DNA from: Pedosphaera sp.
Lineage (GTDB): Bacteria > Verrucomicrobiota > Verrucomicrobiia > Limisphaerales > Pedosphaeraceae
Length of the DNA: 14,831 nt
Assembly (NCBI GenBank): GCA_028293465.1
Contig: JAQGOT010000129.1
Span: 1 to 14,831, forward strand
Direction of reading: 5' to 3'
The notes under the pieces were generated by a model. The model did no database searches and was not told where the DNA came from. It worked only from the letters and a program-made list of their open reading frames with translations. Made by a program: the position numbers and the translations under genes. Position 1 is the first letter of the stretch; each line of letters begins with the position of its first letter. Shown piece after piece: positions 7,213 through 14,687 of this stretch.

Positions 7213-8097
7213 ATGAATCGTTTAACACGCAGTTTGCGAGCCACGTGGCTGGGCATGGTGACGAACACCGTGCTGGCCGCGGGCAAGCTTGCCGCCGGCA
7301 TCCTGGGGCATTCGCATGCCTTGATCGCGGACGCGGTGGAATCGCTGGCGGATATTTTCAGCTCGATTGTCGTCTGGCGCGGGTTGGTGGTGGCGGAGGA
7401 ACCGGCGGACGAGGACCATCCTTATGGTCATGGAAAGGCGGAACCGATTGCCTCGGCGATCGTCTCCACGATGCTGCTGCTGGCGGCGGTGGGCATCGCC
7501 CTCCATTCGATCCAGCAGATCCTCGGGCCGGCGCATCCGGGCCCGCAGCCATTTACGCTCCTAGTGTTGGTAGCCGTGATCATCATCAAGGAATCGCTTT
7601 TCCGATTTGTGGCAAGCGAGGCCAAGTCCGTTGAGAGCATCGCGGTGCACACGGACGCCTGGCATCATCGCAGCGATGTCATCACCTCGTTGGCGGCGTT
7701 CACGGGCATCACCATCGCGCTGATTGGCGGCAAACGCTATTCATCGGCCGATGACGTGGCGGCCGTGGTGGCGGCGGGGATCATCGCCTGGAACGGCTGG
7801 CGGTTGTTGCGGCCCGCACTGAATGAATTGATGGATGCTGCGCCCAGCGCGGAGGTGGTGGAGTTGATTCGCCGCACGGCGGGTTCCATTTCCGGCGTGC
7901 AGGAGGTTGAGAAGTGCATGGTGCGCAAGACGGGACCGCGCTATTACGTGGACATGCACGTGGAGGTGGACCCGGAAATGAGTGTCCAACAAGGGCACCG
8001 GATTGCCCATGAAGTGAAGGACAAGGTGCGCGAGACAGTCCCCGCCGTGCGGGATGTGCTGGTGCACATCGAGCCGAACCGCAGGAGGAGGGATTGA
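7213..8097 (+). CDS. Cation diffusion facilitator (CDF) family metal exporter
   Basis: The product has 294 residues, normal for a bacterial CDF protein. Six membrane helices are predicted by eye (about 12-32, 36-56, 78-98, 112-130, 157-173, 180-198), then a cytoplasmic domain (about 205-290) ending in HIEPNR. The intramembrane metal site is visible: VESLAD at 42-47 in helix 2 and H151-H-R-S-D155 in helix 5, matching the HxxxD of YiiP. The first helix-2 ligand is Glu (E43) where YiiP has Asp; D47 matches the second. HPYGHGKAEP at 69-78 is a family signature. These proteins export Zn, Fe, Mn or Co in exchange for protons; the metal cannot be decided from the sequence. The ATG at 7213 gives the natural N-terminus; no good Shine-Dalgarno is seen. 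Confidence 0.93.
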   Translation: MNRLTRSLRATWLGMVTNTVLAAGKLAAGILGHSHALIADAVESLADIFSSIVVWRGLVVAEEPADEDHPYGHGKAEPIASAIVSTMLLLAAVGIALHSIQQILGPAHPGPQPFTLLVLVAVIIIKESLFRFVASEAKSVESIAVHTDAWHHRSDVITSLAAFTGITIALIGGKRYSSADDVAAVVAAGIIAWNGWRLLRPALNELMDAAPSAEVVELIRRTAGSISGVQEVEKCMVRKTGPRYYVDMHVEVDPEMSVQQGHRIAHEVKDKVRETVPAVRDVLVHIEPNRRRRD

Positions 8098-8424
8098 GGA
8101 AAGAAGAGCTGGCGAGGGAGAAATTGAGGTCATCGACATGTCCCCTGCCCAACCGGGGTTTGTGTCGCTCCTCCGGAGCTTGGGAATCTCACTCAACAGC
8201 CAGCGATGGAGGCGTCCCTTTCGCGAGCAATAACACGCTTGCCGGAGAAATGAAACATTCTCGACAAAGCAAGACGCCAAGCGTAATTTTGGCGCGTGGA
8301 CGGAAATGCGATCAATGCATGAAAGAATTTCTAATTGGGGTGGATGCTGGCAGGTTTACCGTCGCAGTTCACGTCGCAGGGCGGCGGTAAGTCGGCTTTG
8401 GAGGTTAGGCTGAAAATTTCTCCT
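8098..8424. other. Intergenic region, no gene recognised
   Basis: The stretch separates the CDF gene from the small zinc-ribbon gene on the same strand. The only open frame (8094-8390, from a TTG) has a composition unlike a protein and no motif. A short CGCCAA/TTGGCG stem (8275-8294, 8-base loop) is present but has no T-run after it. I see no RNA gene or promoter I would defend, although the size suggests the downstream gene has its own promoter. Confidence 0.5.
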
Positions 8425-8883
8425 ATGCAGAAATGTTCTTACTGTGGCAGCGCGAATAAGGATGACGTTGATTCGTGCTCCGAGTGTGGCACCGATTTAA
8501 GCGAGCCCGAGACACCCATTATTTTGCCGACGCCGCACCGCGCGATGAGTGGCTTCCTACAATCGATTTGGGAGCATTTCGCCGTAAAACGGCGGCAGTT
8601 CTACGTCGCTGGATTTTTGATCGGGGCTCTCGGCGGACTGGTTGGAACCATGCGCCATGCCGGACATGGATTTTCTTGGGCGTGCTTGCCAGCAGGCGGC
8701 GCTATGGGAGTAGGTGCCGTATGGTTACTTTCATTTGCCGAGAAACTTCAAGGCCGCATTGATCGTGAGCGAGCGAAGGGTAATCCTGCCCTCCTGCAAC
8801 AGGCAGTCTTCGTTGTTCTGGGGTTAATCTCGCTAATTGTTGTCACGTTGCTCGTTGGTGCAGTGTGCGTATACTTGCTTTAA
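8425..8883 (+). CDS. Small zinc-ribbon membrane protein
   Basis: The product has 152 residues. Two CxxC pairs (C4/C7 and C18/C21) form one zinc ribbon at the very N-terminus, starting two residues after the ATG, which supports this start over the longer frame from 8335. Residues 26-50 form a linker, followed by three probable membrane helices (about 59-77, 83-104, 126-151). A charged loop (AEKLQGRIDRERAKGN) separates helices 2 and 3. The protein ends within the last helix. I recognise no named family. The layout recalls other zinc-ribbon membrane proteins such as the TM2 protein nearby, but the helices are not a TM2 domain. An IS630 element begins 11 bases after its stop and did not truncate it. 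No Shine-Dalgarno is evident. Function unknown. Confidence 0.78.
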   Translation: MQKCSYCGSANKDDVDSCSECGTDLSEPETPIILPTPHRAMSGFLQSIWEHFAVKRRQFYVAGFLIGALGGLVGTMRHAGHGFSWACLPAGGAMGVGAVWLLSFAEKLQGRIDRERAKGNPALLQQAVFVVLGLISLIVVTLLVGAVCVYLL

Positions 8884-8894
8884 TTGCGAGCCTA

Positions 8895-8910
8895 CACCAC
8901 TTTTCAGGCG
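8895..8910 (+). repeat. IS630 left terminal inverted repeat
   Basis: CACCACTTTTCAGGCG aligns with the reverse complement of the right end, CACCAGATTTCAGCCG, with three mismatches. It is preceded directly by the TA target. Confidence 0.85.
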
Positions 8911-8951
8911 CCTGTGTAGAATTCTGTTGGGCCTTGGTTTAGGGTGGGAGC

Positions 8952-9896
8952 ATGCGAGGTTATCCTGTTGAATTACGAGAGCGGGTCCTCCGGGCCGTGG
9001 AGCACCGGGAGGACAGCATTGAGCGGGTCGCCAACACCTTCACGGTGAGTCCGGCTTTCATTTATAAGCTGTTACGCCAGCAGGAGGAGACGGGCAGCGT
9101 GGCTCCCAAGGCGCATGGCGGGGGTTCCGCCCCCAGCCTGGAGGCACCCAAACTGGAGCAACTGCGCCGACTGGTCCGGGCGCAGCCCGACGCCACCCTG
9201 GAGGAGTTGCGGCACCGGCTCCGGCAACGGGCCCGGGTGGAGCCGAGTCTGCCCACGGTCTGTCGGGCGCTGCGGAAGCTGGGCTTGCGGCGCAAGAAAA
9301 AGCGGTGCCTCGCCCAGACACGGGACCCCAAGCAGCGCGAGGAGTTTCTGCAAAAGGTCCAGAAGCTGGATCCCCGGAAGTTGATCTTCATCGATGAAAT
9401 GGGGACCAACCTCAATCTGAGCCGGCGCTATGCGCGGGCGCCCGGAGCCGGGCGGATCGAGGAGGCGTTGCCGCGCAACACCCCCGCCAACGTGTCGGTC
9501 GCCGGCGCGTTGGGCGCCGGCAAACTCCTGGCGGCCTGCTGCCTGGAAGGGGCTTTTGATGGCGCAGCCTTTGTGGCGTTCATCGAGCAAATGATCGTCC
9601 CCCAGTTGCAGCCCGGAGACACGGTCCTGATGGACAATGTATCGACCCATCAGTCGGCCAGGGTGGAGGCCGCCATCACGTCGGCGGGCGCCCAACGGTT
9701 GCACTTGCCGGTTTATTCACCGGACTTGACCCCGATTGAACCCTGTTGGTCCAAGGTCAAAGGCTGCTTGCGCGAAGCAAAGGCCCGCACGGTGGCGGCG
9801 CTCGATCGGGCGATTGGCTCAGCGATGAAACAAGTCCGGGCCGAGGTCATTCGCGGTTGGTTCAGCCACTCCGGGTACCACCTCGCACCCGGCTGA
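8952..9896 (+). CDS. IS630-family transposase
   Basis: This is a single uninterrupted 314-residue transposase. The N-terminal half holds a helix-turn-helix (about 5-45, with SIERVANTFTVSPAFIYKLL at 22-41) and a second winged-helix-like part to about 115. The C-terminal half is the DDE nuclease: D148 in FIDEMGTN, D228 in LMDNVSTHQS and E263 in YSPDLTPIEPCW. There are 34 residues between the second Asp and the Glu, the DD34E spacing of IS630. Unlike many relatives it is not split by a programmed frameshift. The ATG follows a GGTGGGAG purine run that may serve as its ribosome-binding site. Its stop codon lies inside the right terminal repeat. Confidence 0.95.
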   Translation: MRGYPVELRERVLRAVEHREDSIERVANTFTVSPAFIYKLLRQQEETGSVAPKAHGGGSAPSLEAPKLEQLRRLVRAQPDATLEELRHRLRQRARVEPSLPTVCRALRKLGLRRKKKRCLAQTRDPKQREEFLQKVQKLDPRKLIFIDEMGTNLNLSRRYARAPGAGRIEEALPRNTPANVSVAGALGAGKLLAACCLEGAFDGAAFVAFIEQMIVPQLQPGDTVLMDNVSTHQSARVEAAITSAGAQRLHLPVYSPDLTPIEPCWSKVKGCLREAKARTVAALDRAIGSAMKQVRAEVIRGWFSHSGYHLAPG

Positions 9897-9905
9897 AATC
9901 TGGTG
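9890..9905 (-). repeat. IS630 right terminal inverted repeat
   Basis: CGGCTGAAATCTGGTG is the inverted partner of the left end (13 of 16 positions) and is followed directly by TA. It overlaps the transposase TGA stop at 9894-9896. Confidence 0.85.
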
Positions 9906-9941
9906 TAAGACGGGCGCCTCTGGTCCTATCGTGGCACCGCT

Positions 9942-10139
9942 ATGAGCGACTACAAGCCGAACTCTTTTGAAGAAGCGAACCAATCGGGACAAACCAGTCT
10001 TGTTGGAGAGTTCATTCAATTGCTCAAGCACAACAAGAAGTATTGGTTGATCCCTTTGCTCCTGGTGCTGCTGGGTTTGGGCACGCGCATCATCCTGGGT
10101 AGCACCGCTGCCGCCCCGTTCATCTACACGCTTTTTTAA
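9942..10139 (+). CDS. DUF5989-type small membrane protein
   Basis: The product has 65 residues: a polar N-terminus, an amphipathic stretch (SLVGEFIQLLKHNKKYW, 19-35), one membrane helix (about 36-53) and the ending AAAPFIYTLF. The combination of FIQLLKHNKKYWLIPLLLVL and the terminal APFIYTLF fits the DUF5989 family, whose members I recall lying next to carbamoyltransferase and SGNH-hydrolase genes in envelope or polysaccharide loci. None of those partners is in this window. The gene starts 34 bases after the IS630 target TA, and before insertion it would have followed the small zinc-ribbon gene by 45 bases. Its promoter may therefore have been cut off or replaced. No Shine-Dalgarno is visible. 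Function unknown. Confidence 0.8.
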   Translation: MSDYKPNSFEEANQSGQTSLVGEFIQLLKHNKKYWLIPLLLVLLGLGTRIILGSTAAAPFIYTLF

Positions 10140-10144
10140 AAGCG
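10129..10144. terminator. Possible small hairpin at the end of the DUF5989 gene
   Basis: CGCTTTT (10129-10135) and AAAAGCG (10138-10144) form a 7-bp stem across the stop codon, in the 43-base gap between convergent genes. The T-run is in the stem rather than after it and the loop is only two bases, so terminator activity is doubtful. Confidence 0.2.
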
Positions 10145-10182
10145 GCGAGGGTCAACCGCATTGCCACGACCGGTTCCCGGCA

Positions 10183-11157
10183 TTATTCCGCACACCGATC
10201 TGCTGCTGGTTTAGTCCTCGACCTAAAGTGCTTCCTGCGGATATAGAATGCGACCGGACGGTCCTTTGCGTCGACTAGAAGCTGGTTTAAGCAAGGGCGG
10301 CAATCCTTCCATAAGAAGTACAGAGGCAAAACCGTTTCCCAGTCGTCTCCGCCGCTTAAGAGGCACTCCAGAGCATACTGTTCGTTATTTGCGCCACGGT
10401 TCGTGCCGTTTCCGACGAGTAATTCTTCGGGATAATCGTAGGGGGTAAAGATATCGTGGATATGCACATAAACCCCAACTTTCAGGGATGGCAGGATGTG
10501 TATTAATTCGTATTCGACATCATTTTGCACTTTAATAATGTGGCTGGTGTCGATGAACAGCATGTCTCCACTCTCCAACTCCTCGAATAGTTGGAGCGGA
10601 ACTTCCTGGACCTTCTTCTTGATGAACTCCCCCGCCAAGTCTGCCGTGACCAGATCCTTCCGTGGATAGGGCTCGATGTAAACGGCCTGACAATCAAAAC
10701 CCTCTGCTCGGTTGCGGAGTATTGCTGCCGTACTAACCCGCGAACTATAGCCACACCCTATTTCTCTGTAGCGCTTTGGTTTGAGGTGGCGGATCATGGT
10801 ATAGAGCGCAGCCGTGTCGTAGTCGGGGTATGTGGTATTCCAGACGATCGACCCGTTCTTTGGGTCGCGAGGAAACTGTTCAAGCTCACCTGAGTATTTG
10901 GACAGGCTGGCCAGGAGCTCCTGAGCCGTGGTGACATCCAGATCGACTCCCGGCAGCGATCGCTTTTCCCTCAGTTTCTTCACGTCCACCTCGGCAGGGT
11001 CTGGAAACGGGTTGTAGAACACCCTGGGGTAAACCTGGAACCCGGCGCGCTCCGCGAATTCGGGGTGGGTGGCAAAAGCTTTCAAAAAACCAGTGACGAG
11101 GAAAGGAGGCACCAGACCGACCCCGGCATCAAATAGTTTGCGTAATGTATGGCGCAT
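10183..11157 (-). CDS. Class I SAM-dependent methyltransferase (Methyltransf_24-like)
   Basis: The product has 324 residues. The first 100 are a helical extension with a short hydrophobic patch (about 11-24), then comes a Rossmann-type methyltransferase core. Motif I is REIGCGYSSRVS (131-142), where EIGCG contacts SAM. The acidic end of strand 2 is in AVYIEPYPR (158-166). FIDTSHIIKV (201-210) and VHIHDIFTPYDYP (231-243) are the strand 4 and 5 landmarks of the Methyltransf_24 group, often found in glycan or exopolysaccharide modification clusters. NNEQYALECLLS (257-268) follows. The acceptor is unknown and no glycosyltransferase is nearby. The ATG at 11157 gives a natural basic N-terminus (MRHTLRKLF); no Shine-Dalgarno is seen. 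It converges on the DUF5989 gene. Confidence 0.87.
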   Translation of the reverse strand: MRHTLRKLFDAGVGLVPPFLVTGFLKAFATHPEFAERAGFQVYPRVFYNPFPDPAEVDVKKLREKRSLPGVDLDVTTAQELLASLSKYSGELEQFPRDPKNGSIVWNTTYPDYDTAALYTMIRHLKPKRYREIGCGYSSRVSTAAILRNRAEGFDCQAVYIEPYPRKDLVTADLAGEFIKKKVQEVPLQLFEELESGDMLFIDTSHIIKVQNDVEYELIHILPSLKVGVYVHIHDIFTPYDYPEELLVGNGTNRGANNEQYALECLLSGGDDWETVLPLYFLWKDCRPCLNQLLVDAKDRPVAFYIRRKHFRSRTKPAADRCAE

Positions 11158-11535
11158 GAGGAATCATTTTGGGGCTCGCTTATTTTTTTCGGGGCGCTAC
11201 CGCGCCAAATGCTTGGTGACAAGCGCCCTTCGTTTCCGAGCACTTCAAATTGGCCACCGTTGAGGCCCGCTTGAGACGTTACTGCCCTGCCCCAATTATC
11301 CTGCGCGTAAGCCCTCAGCACCCATGCCGACCGAGTTTGGAATTTAAAGAAGGACTCCCGCCCCCGCAAGTGAAATCCGCCCGGAGTCAAACTCCGTGGT
11401 CCACTGTGCAACCGGATTGTGTGAGTCAAGTGTAGTCGTGTAAGAGTGTGCCGAGATTTGCGCTGGACAGAACTTGTTCCAACGAGCACCATCGGTTCTT
11501 CACGAGGATTCAAAAGGCCAATTAATCTAACAATT
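11158..11535. promoter_or_regulatory. Divergent intergenic region, methyltransferase / GH27 glycosidase
   Basis: This 378-base gap separates divergent genes and should hold both promoters. GGGCGCT (11192-11198) pairs with AGCGCCC (11222-11228), enclosing a smaller CCAA/TTGG stem; an alternative GGCGC/GCGCC hairpin (11193-11206) overlaps it. A T-run precedes this structure on the plus strand, so it does not look like a terminator in either direction. I see no convincing promoter boxes or sugar-regulator palindrome. The frame open back to 11446 in front of the glycosidase has no signal-peptide character and is not counted as coding. Confidence 0.4.
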
Positions 11536-13350
11536 ATGAACCAACGAACTTTGTCCCTACCGACGCTGGCACTTATGCTGGCGTTAATCCCCGCCCCGAG
11601 AGCGCAGGCCGTGACCAACGGCCTTGCCCTCACCCCTCCGATGGGTTGGAACAGTTGGTATGCCAACGGCAGCGGCATCACCGAACAGACAATCAAGGAC
11701 GCCGCGAATGCCATGGCCACCAACGGCATGAAGGCAGCCGGGTATGAGTATGTGTGCATGGACGATGGCTGGGCGGGATACCGCGATACGAACGGGGTCA
11801 TGGTCGCCGATCCCATCAAATTCCCGAGTGGCATCAAGGCGCTCGCGGATTATGTCCATGCCAAAGGCTTCAAATTCGGCATCTACACAGTCTTCGGCCA
11901 ATGGACCTGTGCCAACCTGCCCGGCTCCTACGGGCATGTGGTTCAGGACGCCAATACTTACGCCGGCTGGGGCATTGATTTTTTGAAGTATGAAGGCTGC
12001 AGCTTCCCCAACCCGCTGGCGCATGAACAGGAGCAATGCGAGTTGATGGGAAATGCGTTGCTGGCCACCGGTCGGCCCATCGTTTACAACATGTCCATCG
12101 GGCCGGCGGAAGCTTGGATGACCAATGACCTTAACATGTTCCGCGGCACGGGCGACGCTGCGCATAAATTCGACAGCATGGTGCGGCACCTCGATTTTGT
12201 GGCGCAGACGCCGGAACTCGCCGGTCCCGGGCATTGGAATGACCCGGACGTCCTGGAATCGGGGTACTTTTCGAAGGAGGACCTGAGGACCCAGTTTACG
12301 ATGTGGTGCATGGTGGCGGCGCCGTTGCTCAACACCACTTATACCGTGGACCTGGACATTCTAACCAACCGGGAGGTGATCGCCGTGGACCAGGATCCGG
12401 CCGGAGTCCAGGGCGTGTGTGTGGCGACGAACGGTGCCTTGCAGGTTTGGTGCAAACCGCTCGGGAGCAATGGCGTGATCAAAGCGGTGGCCTTGCTCAA
12501 CCGGGGCACAAACACCGGCACCATCACCGCCAATTGGAGCGATCTGGGGCTGCCCGCTGGTTTTGCCAGTGTGCGGGATTTATGGGCCTACGCTTACGCG
12601 GGGAACTTTACGAACAGCTTTACTGCCACGATTCCGGGGCATGGCGTGCGACTGCTCAAGATCGTGCCAGGCGCGAGGGCGCCGCTGCCGCCCCCGGGCA
12701 CCAATTACCTCAGCGACCTGAACTGGCTCTCCAGCACGACCAACCCGTACCCCATCCCCTTGGATAAGGACACCGCAGGGCACCCCATCACAATGCATGG
12801 CATCACGTATCCCAAAGGCTTGGGGGCGCACGCACCTTCGCACATCGAGTATCTGCTGGAAGGGACTGCTTCCCGCTTCAAGTGCGATGTCGGGGTTGAC
12901 GACGACGGGTGTTGTGGCATCGCTTCGGTAATATTCCAAGTTTTAGTTGATGGCGCAAAGGTTTATGACAGCGGCATCGTCACCAGTGAAACTCCCACCC
13001 GGAGCATCGATGTGGATATAAGCGGCGGGAACATACTGACCTTGGACGTGCTGGTTGGGGCGAGTGACAACCGGAATGACCATGCCGACTGGGCCAACGC
13101 ACGGATTGTGGTTCCCGCCAGGCCCAAGATCGGCGCCGCCACGCTCCATGGCAACAAAATGGAGATCAGCGTGACGGGTGGCCTGCCTAACGGCACGGGC
13201 TATCTTTTGAGCTCTACAAATCCGGCTTTGCCCATGGCTCAGTGGGTCCGGTTGGCAACGAACCAGTTCGATGGTGGTGGAAACCTTACCTGCACCAACC
13301 TGACCAGCCCCAACGCTCCGCGCATGTTTTACCGCTTGCAGTTGCCGTAG
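11536..13350 (+). CDS. Secreted GH27-type glycosidase (alpha-galactosidase-like) with NPCBM domain
   Basis: The product has 604 residues. The signal peptide is residues 1-25, ending APRAQA, which fixes the ATG at 11536. The GH27 (beta/alpha)8 domain runs to about 290: TPPMGWNSW (33-41), CMDDGW (74-79), [11 protein letters not shown] (145-155), FRGTGDA (202-208) and [11 protein letters not shown] (230-240). A C-terminal beta domain follows to about 378. D238 matches the family acid/base. The expected nucleophile Asp in LKYDxC is Glu here (E153), and the CEW loop that selects substrate in human GLA reads NMSIGP. An NPCBM carbohydrate-binding domain spans about 390-527. The tail (about 530-604, ending RMFYRLQLP) resembles a C-terminal module of exported verrucomicrobial proteins. 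Fold and export are secure; activity and substrate are not. Confidence 0.88.
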   Translation: MNQRTLSLPTLALMLALIPAPRAQAVTNGLALTPPMGWNSWYANGSGITEQTIKDAANAMATNGMKAAGYEYVCMDDGWAGYRDTNGVMVADPIKFPSGIKALADYVHAKGFKFGIYTVFGQWTCANLPGSYGHVVQDANTYAGWGIDFLKYEGCSFPNPLAHEQEQCELMGNALLATGRPIVYNMSIGPAEAWMTNDLNMFRGTGDAAHKFDSMVRHLDFVAQTPELAGPGHWNDPDVLESGYFSKEDLRTQFTMWCMVAAPLLNTTYTVDLDILTNREVIAVDQDPAGVQGVCVATNGALQVWCKPLGSNGVIKAVALLNRGTNTGTITANWSDLGLPAGFASVRDLWAYAYAGNFTNSFTATIPGHGVRLLKIVPGARAPLPPPGTNYLSDLNWLSSTTNPYPIPLDKDTAGHPITMHGITYPKGLGAHAPSHIEYLLEGTASRFKCDVGVDDDGCCGIASVIFQVLVDGAKVYDSGIVTSETPTRSIDVDISGGNILTLDVLVGASDNRNDHADWANARIVVPARPKIGAATLHGNKMEISVTGGLPNGTGYLLSSTNPALPMAQWVRLATNQFDGGGNLTCTNLTSPNAPRMFYRLQLP

Positions 13351-13454
13351 GCTCGAAACCAGACGGCGGGTTGCGACAGCCGGTGAGAAATCACCCCCCG
13401 GCCTCGCATTTTCCGCTTGGCGTTTGGGCGTGGTTGGCCGTTAATCTGTGCCGC

Positions 13455-14687
13455 ATGAAAATTGTTTTGGCATACTCGGGCGGGCTGGACACTTCGGTGT
13501 TGCTCTCGTGGATCAAAGAAAAATATAACGCGGAGATGATCGCGTTCTGCGCCGACATTGGCCAGGAGGAGGAGTTGAAGGGCCTCGACAAGAAGGCGAT
13601 GAAGACGGGCGCCTCGAAGCTTTACATCGATGATCTGAGCGAGGAGTTCGCGCGTGATTTCATTTTCCCGATGATGCAGGCGGGGGCGATTTACGAGAAC
13701 CAGTATTTCCTGGGCACGAGCATCGCGCGACCGCTGATCGCCAAGCGGATGGTGGAAATCGCCCGGAAGGAAAAAGCACTTTATATTGCCCACGGTGCCA
13801 CGGGCAAGGGCAACGACCAGGTGCGCTTTGAACTGACCGCCGCCGCCTTGGCGCCGGAGTTGGAGATCATCGCGCCGTGGCGGGATGCCTCGTTCCGGGC
13901 GCAGTTTCCCGGCCGCGCCGAGATGATCCAGTATTGCGCGGACAAGAAAATCCCCGTTGAGGCGAGCGCCAAGAAGCCGTATTCGATGGACCGGAACCTT
14001 TTGCACATCTCTTATGAGGCGGGGATTCTGGAAGATCCGTGGCTGGACGCCTTCGCGCCGGAACACCGGGGGATGTACAAGCTGAGCGTGTCGCCGGAAG
14101 ATGCGCCGAACAAGGCGGAGTATGCGACGCTGGATTTCGTGAAGGGCGATTGCGTGGCGGTGAACGGCAAGAAACTGAACCCGCTGGGGGTCATGAAAGC
14201 GCTGAACAAGCTCGGCGGCAAACATGGCGTGGGCCGCGTGGATCTGGTGGAAAACCGGTTCGTGGGGATGAAATCGCGCGGGGTATATGAAACGCCGGGC
14301 GGAAGCATTTTGCATTTTGCACATCGCCAGATGGAGAGCATCACGATGGACCGGGAAGTGATGCATTTGCGCGATTCGCTGATCCCGAAGTATTCGGAGC
14401 TGGTTTATTACGGCTTTTGGTTTGCGCCGGAGCGCTTGGCGTTGCAGGCGTTGGTCACGGAGAGCCAGAAGAACGTCACCGGCACGATCCGGGTGAAGCT
14501 TTATAAGGGCAACATCATGACCGCCGGGCGGAAGTCACCGGTGAGCTTGTATAATCCGCAGATCGCCACGATGGAAGCGGACCCGACCAAGGCTTACAAC
14601 CAGGATGATGCGACCGGCTTTATTCGCCTCAACGGACTGCGGCTCAAAGTGGCGGCACAGGTGCACAAGGCGGCGAAGAAAAAGTAG
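13455..14687 (+). CDS. argG: Argininosuccinate synthase
   Basis: The enzyme joins citrulline and aspartate with ATP to form argininosuccinate, the penultimate step of arginine synthesis, in the cytoplasm. The product has 410 residues, the normal length. The ATP-binding loop YSGGLDTS is at 7-14, FLGTSIARP at 85-93, [14 protein letters not shown] at 113-126 (usually HGCTGKGNDQ; Ala replaces Cys) and [17 protein letters not shown] at 180-196. The ATG at 13455 matches the family N-terminus exactly; the frame is open upstream to 13242 only because the preceding gene overlaps it in another frame. It lies 104 bases after the glycosidase, enough for its own promoter. argH and other arg genes are not in the window. 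No clear Shine-Dalgarno is visible. Confidence 0.97.
   Translation: MKIVLAYSGGLDTSVLLSWIKEKYNAEMIAFCADIGQEEELKGLDKKAMKTGASKLYIDDLSEEFARDFIFPMMQAGAIYENQYFLGTSIARPLIAKRMVEIARKEKALYIAHGATGKGNDQVRFELTAAALAPELEIIAPWRDASFRAQFPGRAEMIQYCADKKIPVEASAKKPYSMDRNLLHISYEAGILEDPWLDAFAPEHRGMYKLSVSPEDAPNKAEYATLDFVKGDCVAVNGKKLNPLGVMKALNKLGGKHGVGRVDLVENRFVGMKSRGVYETPGGSILHFAHRQMESITMDREVMHLRDSLIPKYSELVYYGFWFAPERLALQALVTESQKNVTGTIRVKLYKGNIMTAGRKSPVSLYNPQIATMEADPTKAYNQDDATGFIRLNGLRLKVAAQVHKAAKKK

Larger units (their letters stand above)
8895..9905 (+). mobile_element. IS630-family insertion sequence, complete
   Basis: The element is 1011 bp between two TA dinucleotides (8893-8894 and 9906-9907), as expected for the IS630/Tc1 group, which targets and duplicates TA. 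Its ends are imperfect inverted repeats matching at 13 of 16 positions. It carries one intact transposase gene filling nearly the whole length. The transposase has all three catalytic acids and the terminal repeats are recognisable, so it could still be mobile. The boundaries assume TA is the target duplication; some conventions count one TA as part of the element. Confidence 0.9.

Noticed and set aside
7128..7634. A 168-residue plus-strand frame overlapping the CDF gene
   Set aside because: Its residues are an out-of-frame reading of the transporter; the correct frame shows the conserved metal-site motifs.
8094..8390. A 98-residue frame after the CDF gene
   Set aside because: It starts from a TTG inside the CDF stop region and has no hydrophobic core, motif or ribosome-binding site.
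11192..11228. Stem-loop as a terminator
   Set aside because: The T-run lies before the stem on the plus strand and the minus strand has an A-run after it, the opposite of what a terminator needs. It also lies between divergent gene starts.
11082..11837. A 251-residue minus-strand frame between the methyltransferase and the glycosidase
   Set aside because: It overlaps both real genes and has no recognisable domain. I considered it as a decayed gene but found no supporting motif.
13242..13454. N-terminal extension of argG
   Set aside because: It is an out-of-frame reading of the glycosidase 3' end; the family N-terminus begins exactly at the ATG at 13455.
13329..14366. A 345-residue open frame on the minus strand across argG
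   Set aside because: It is antisense to a clearly conserved gene, rich in His, Arg and Gln, and has no motif. It arises from codon bias of argG.
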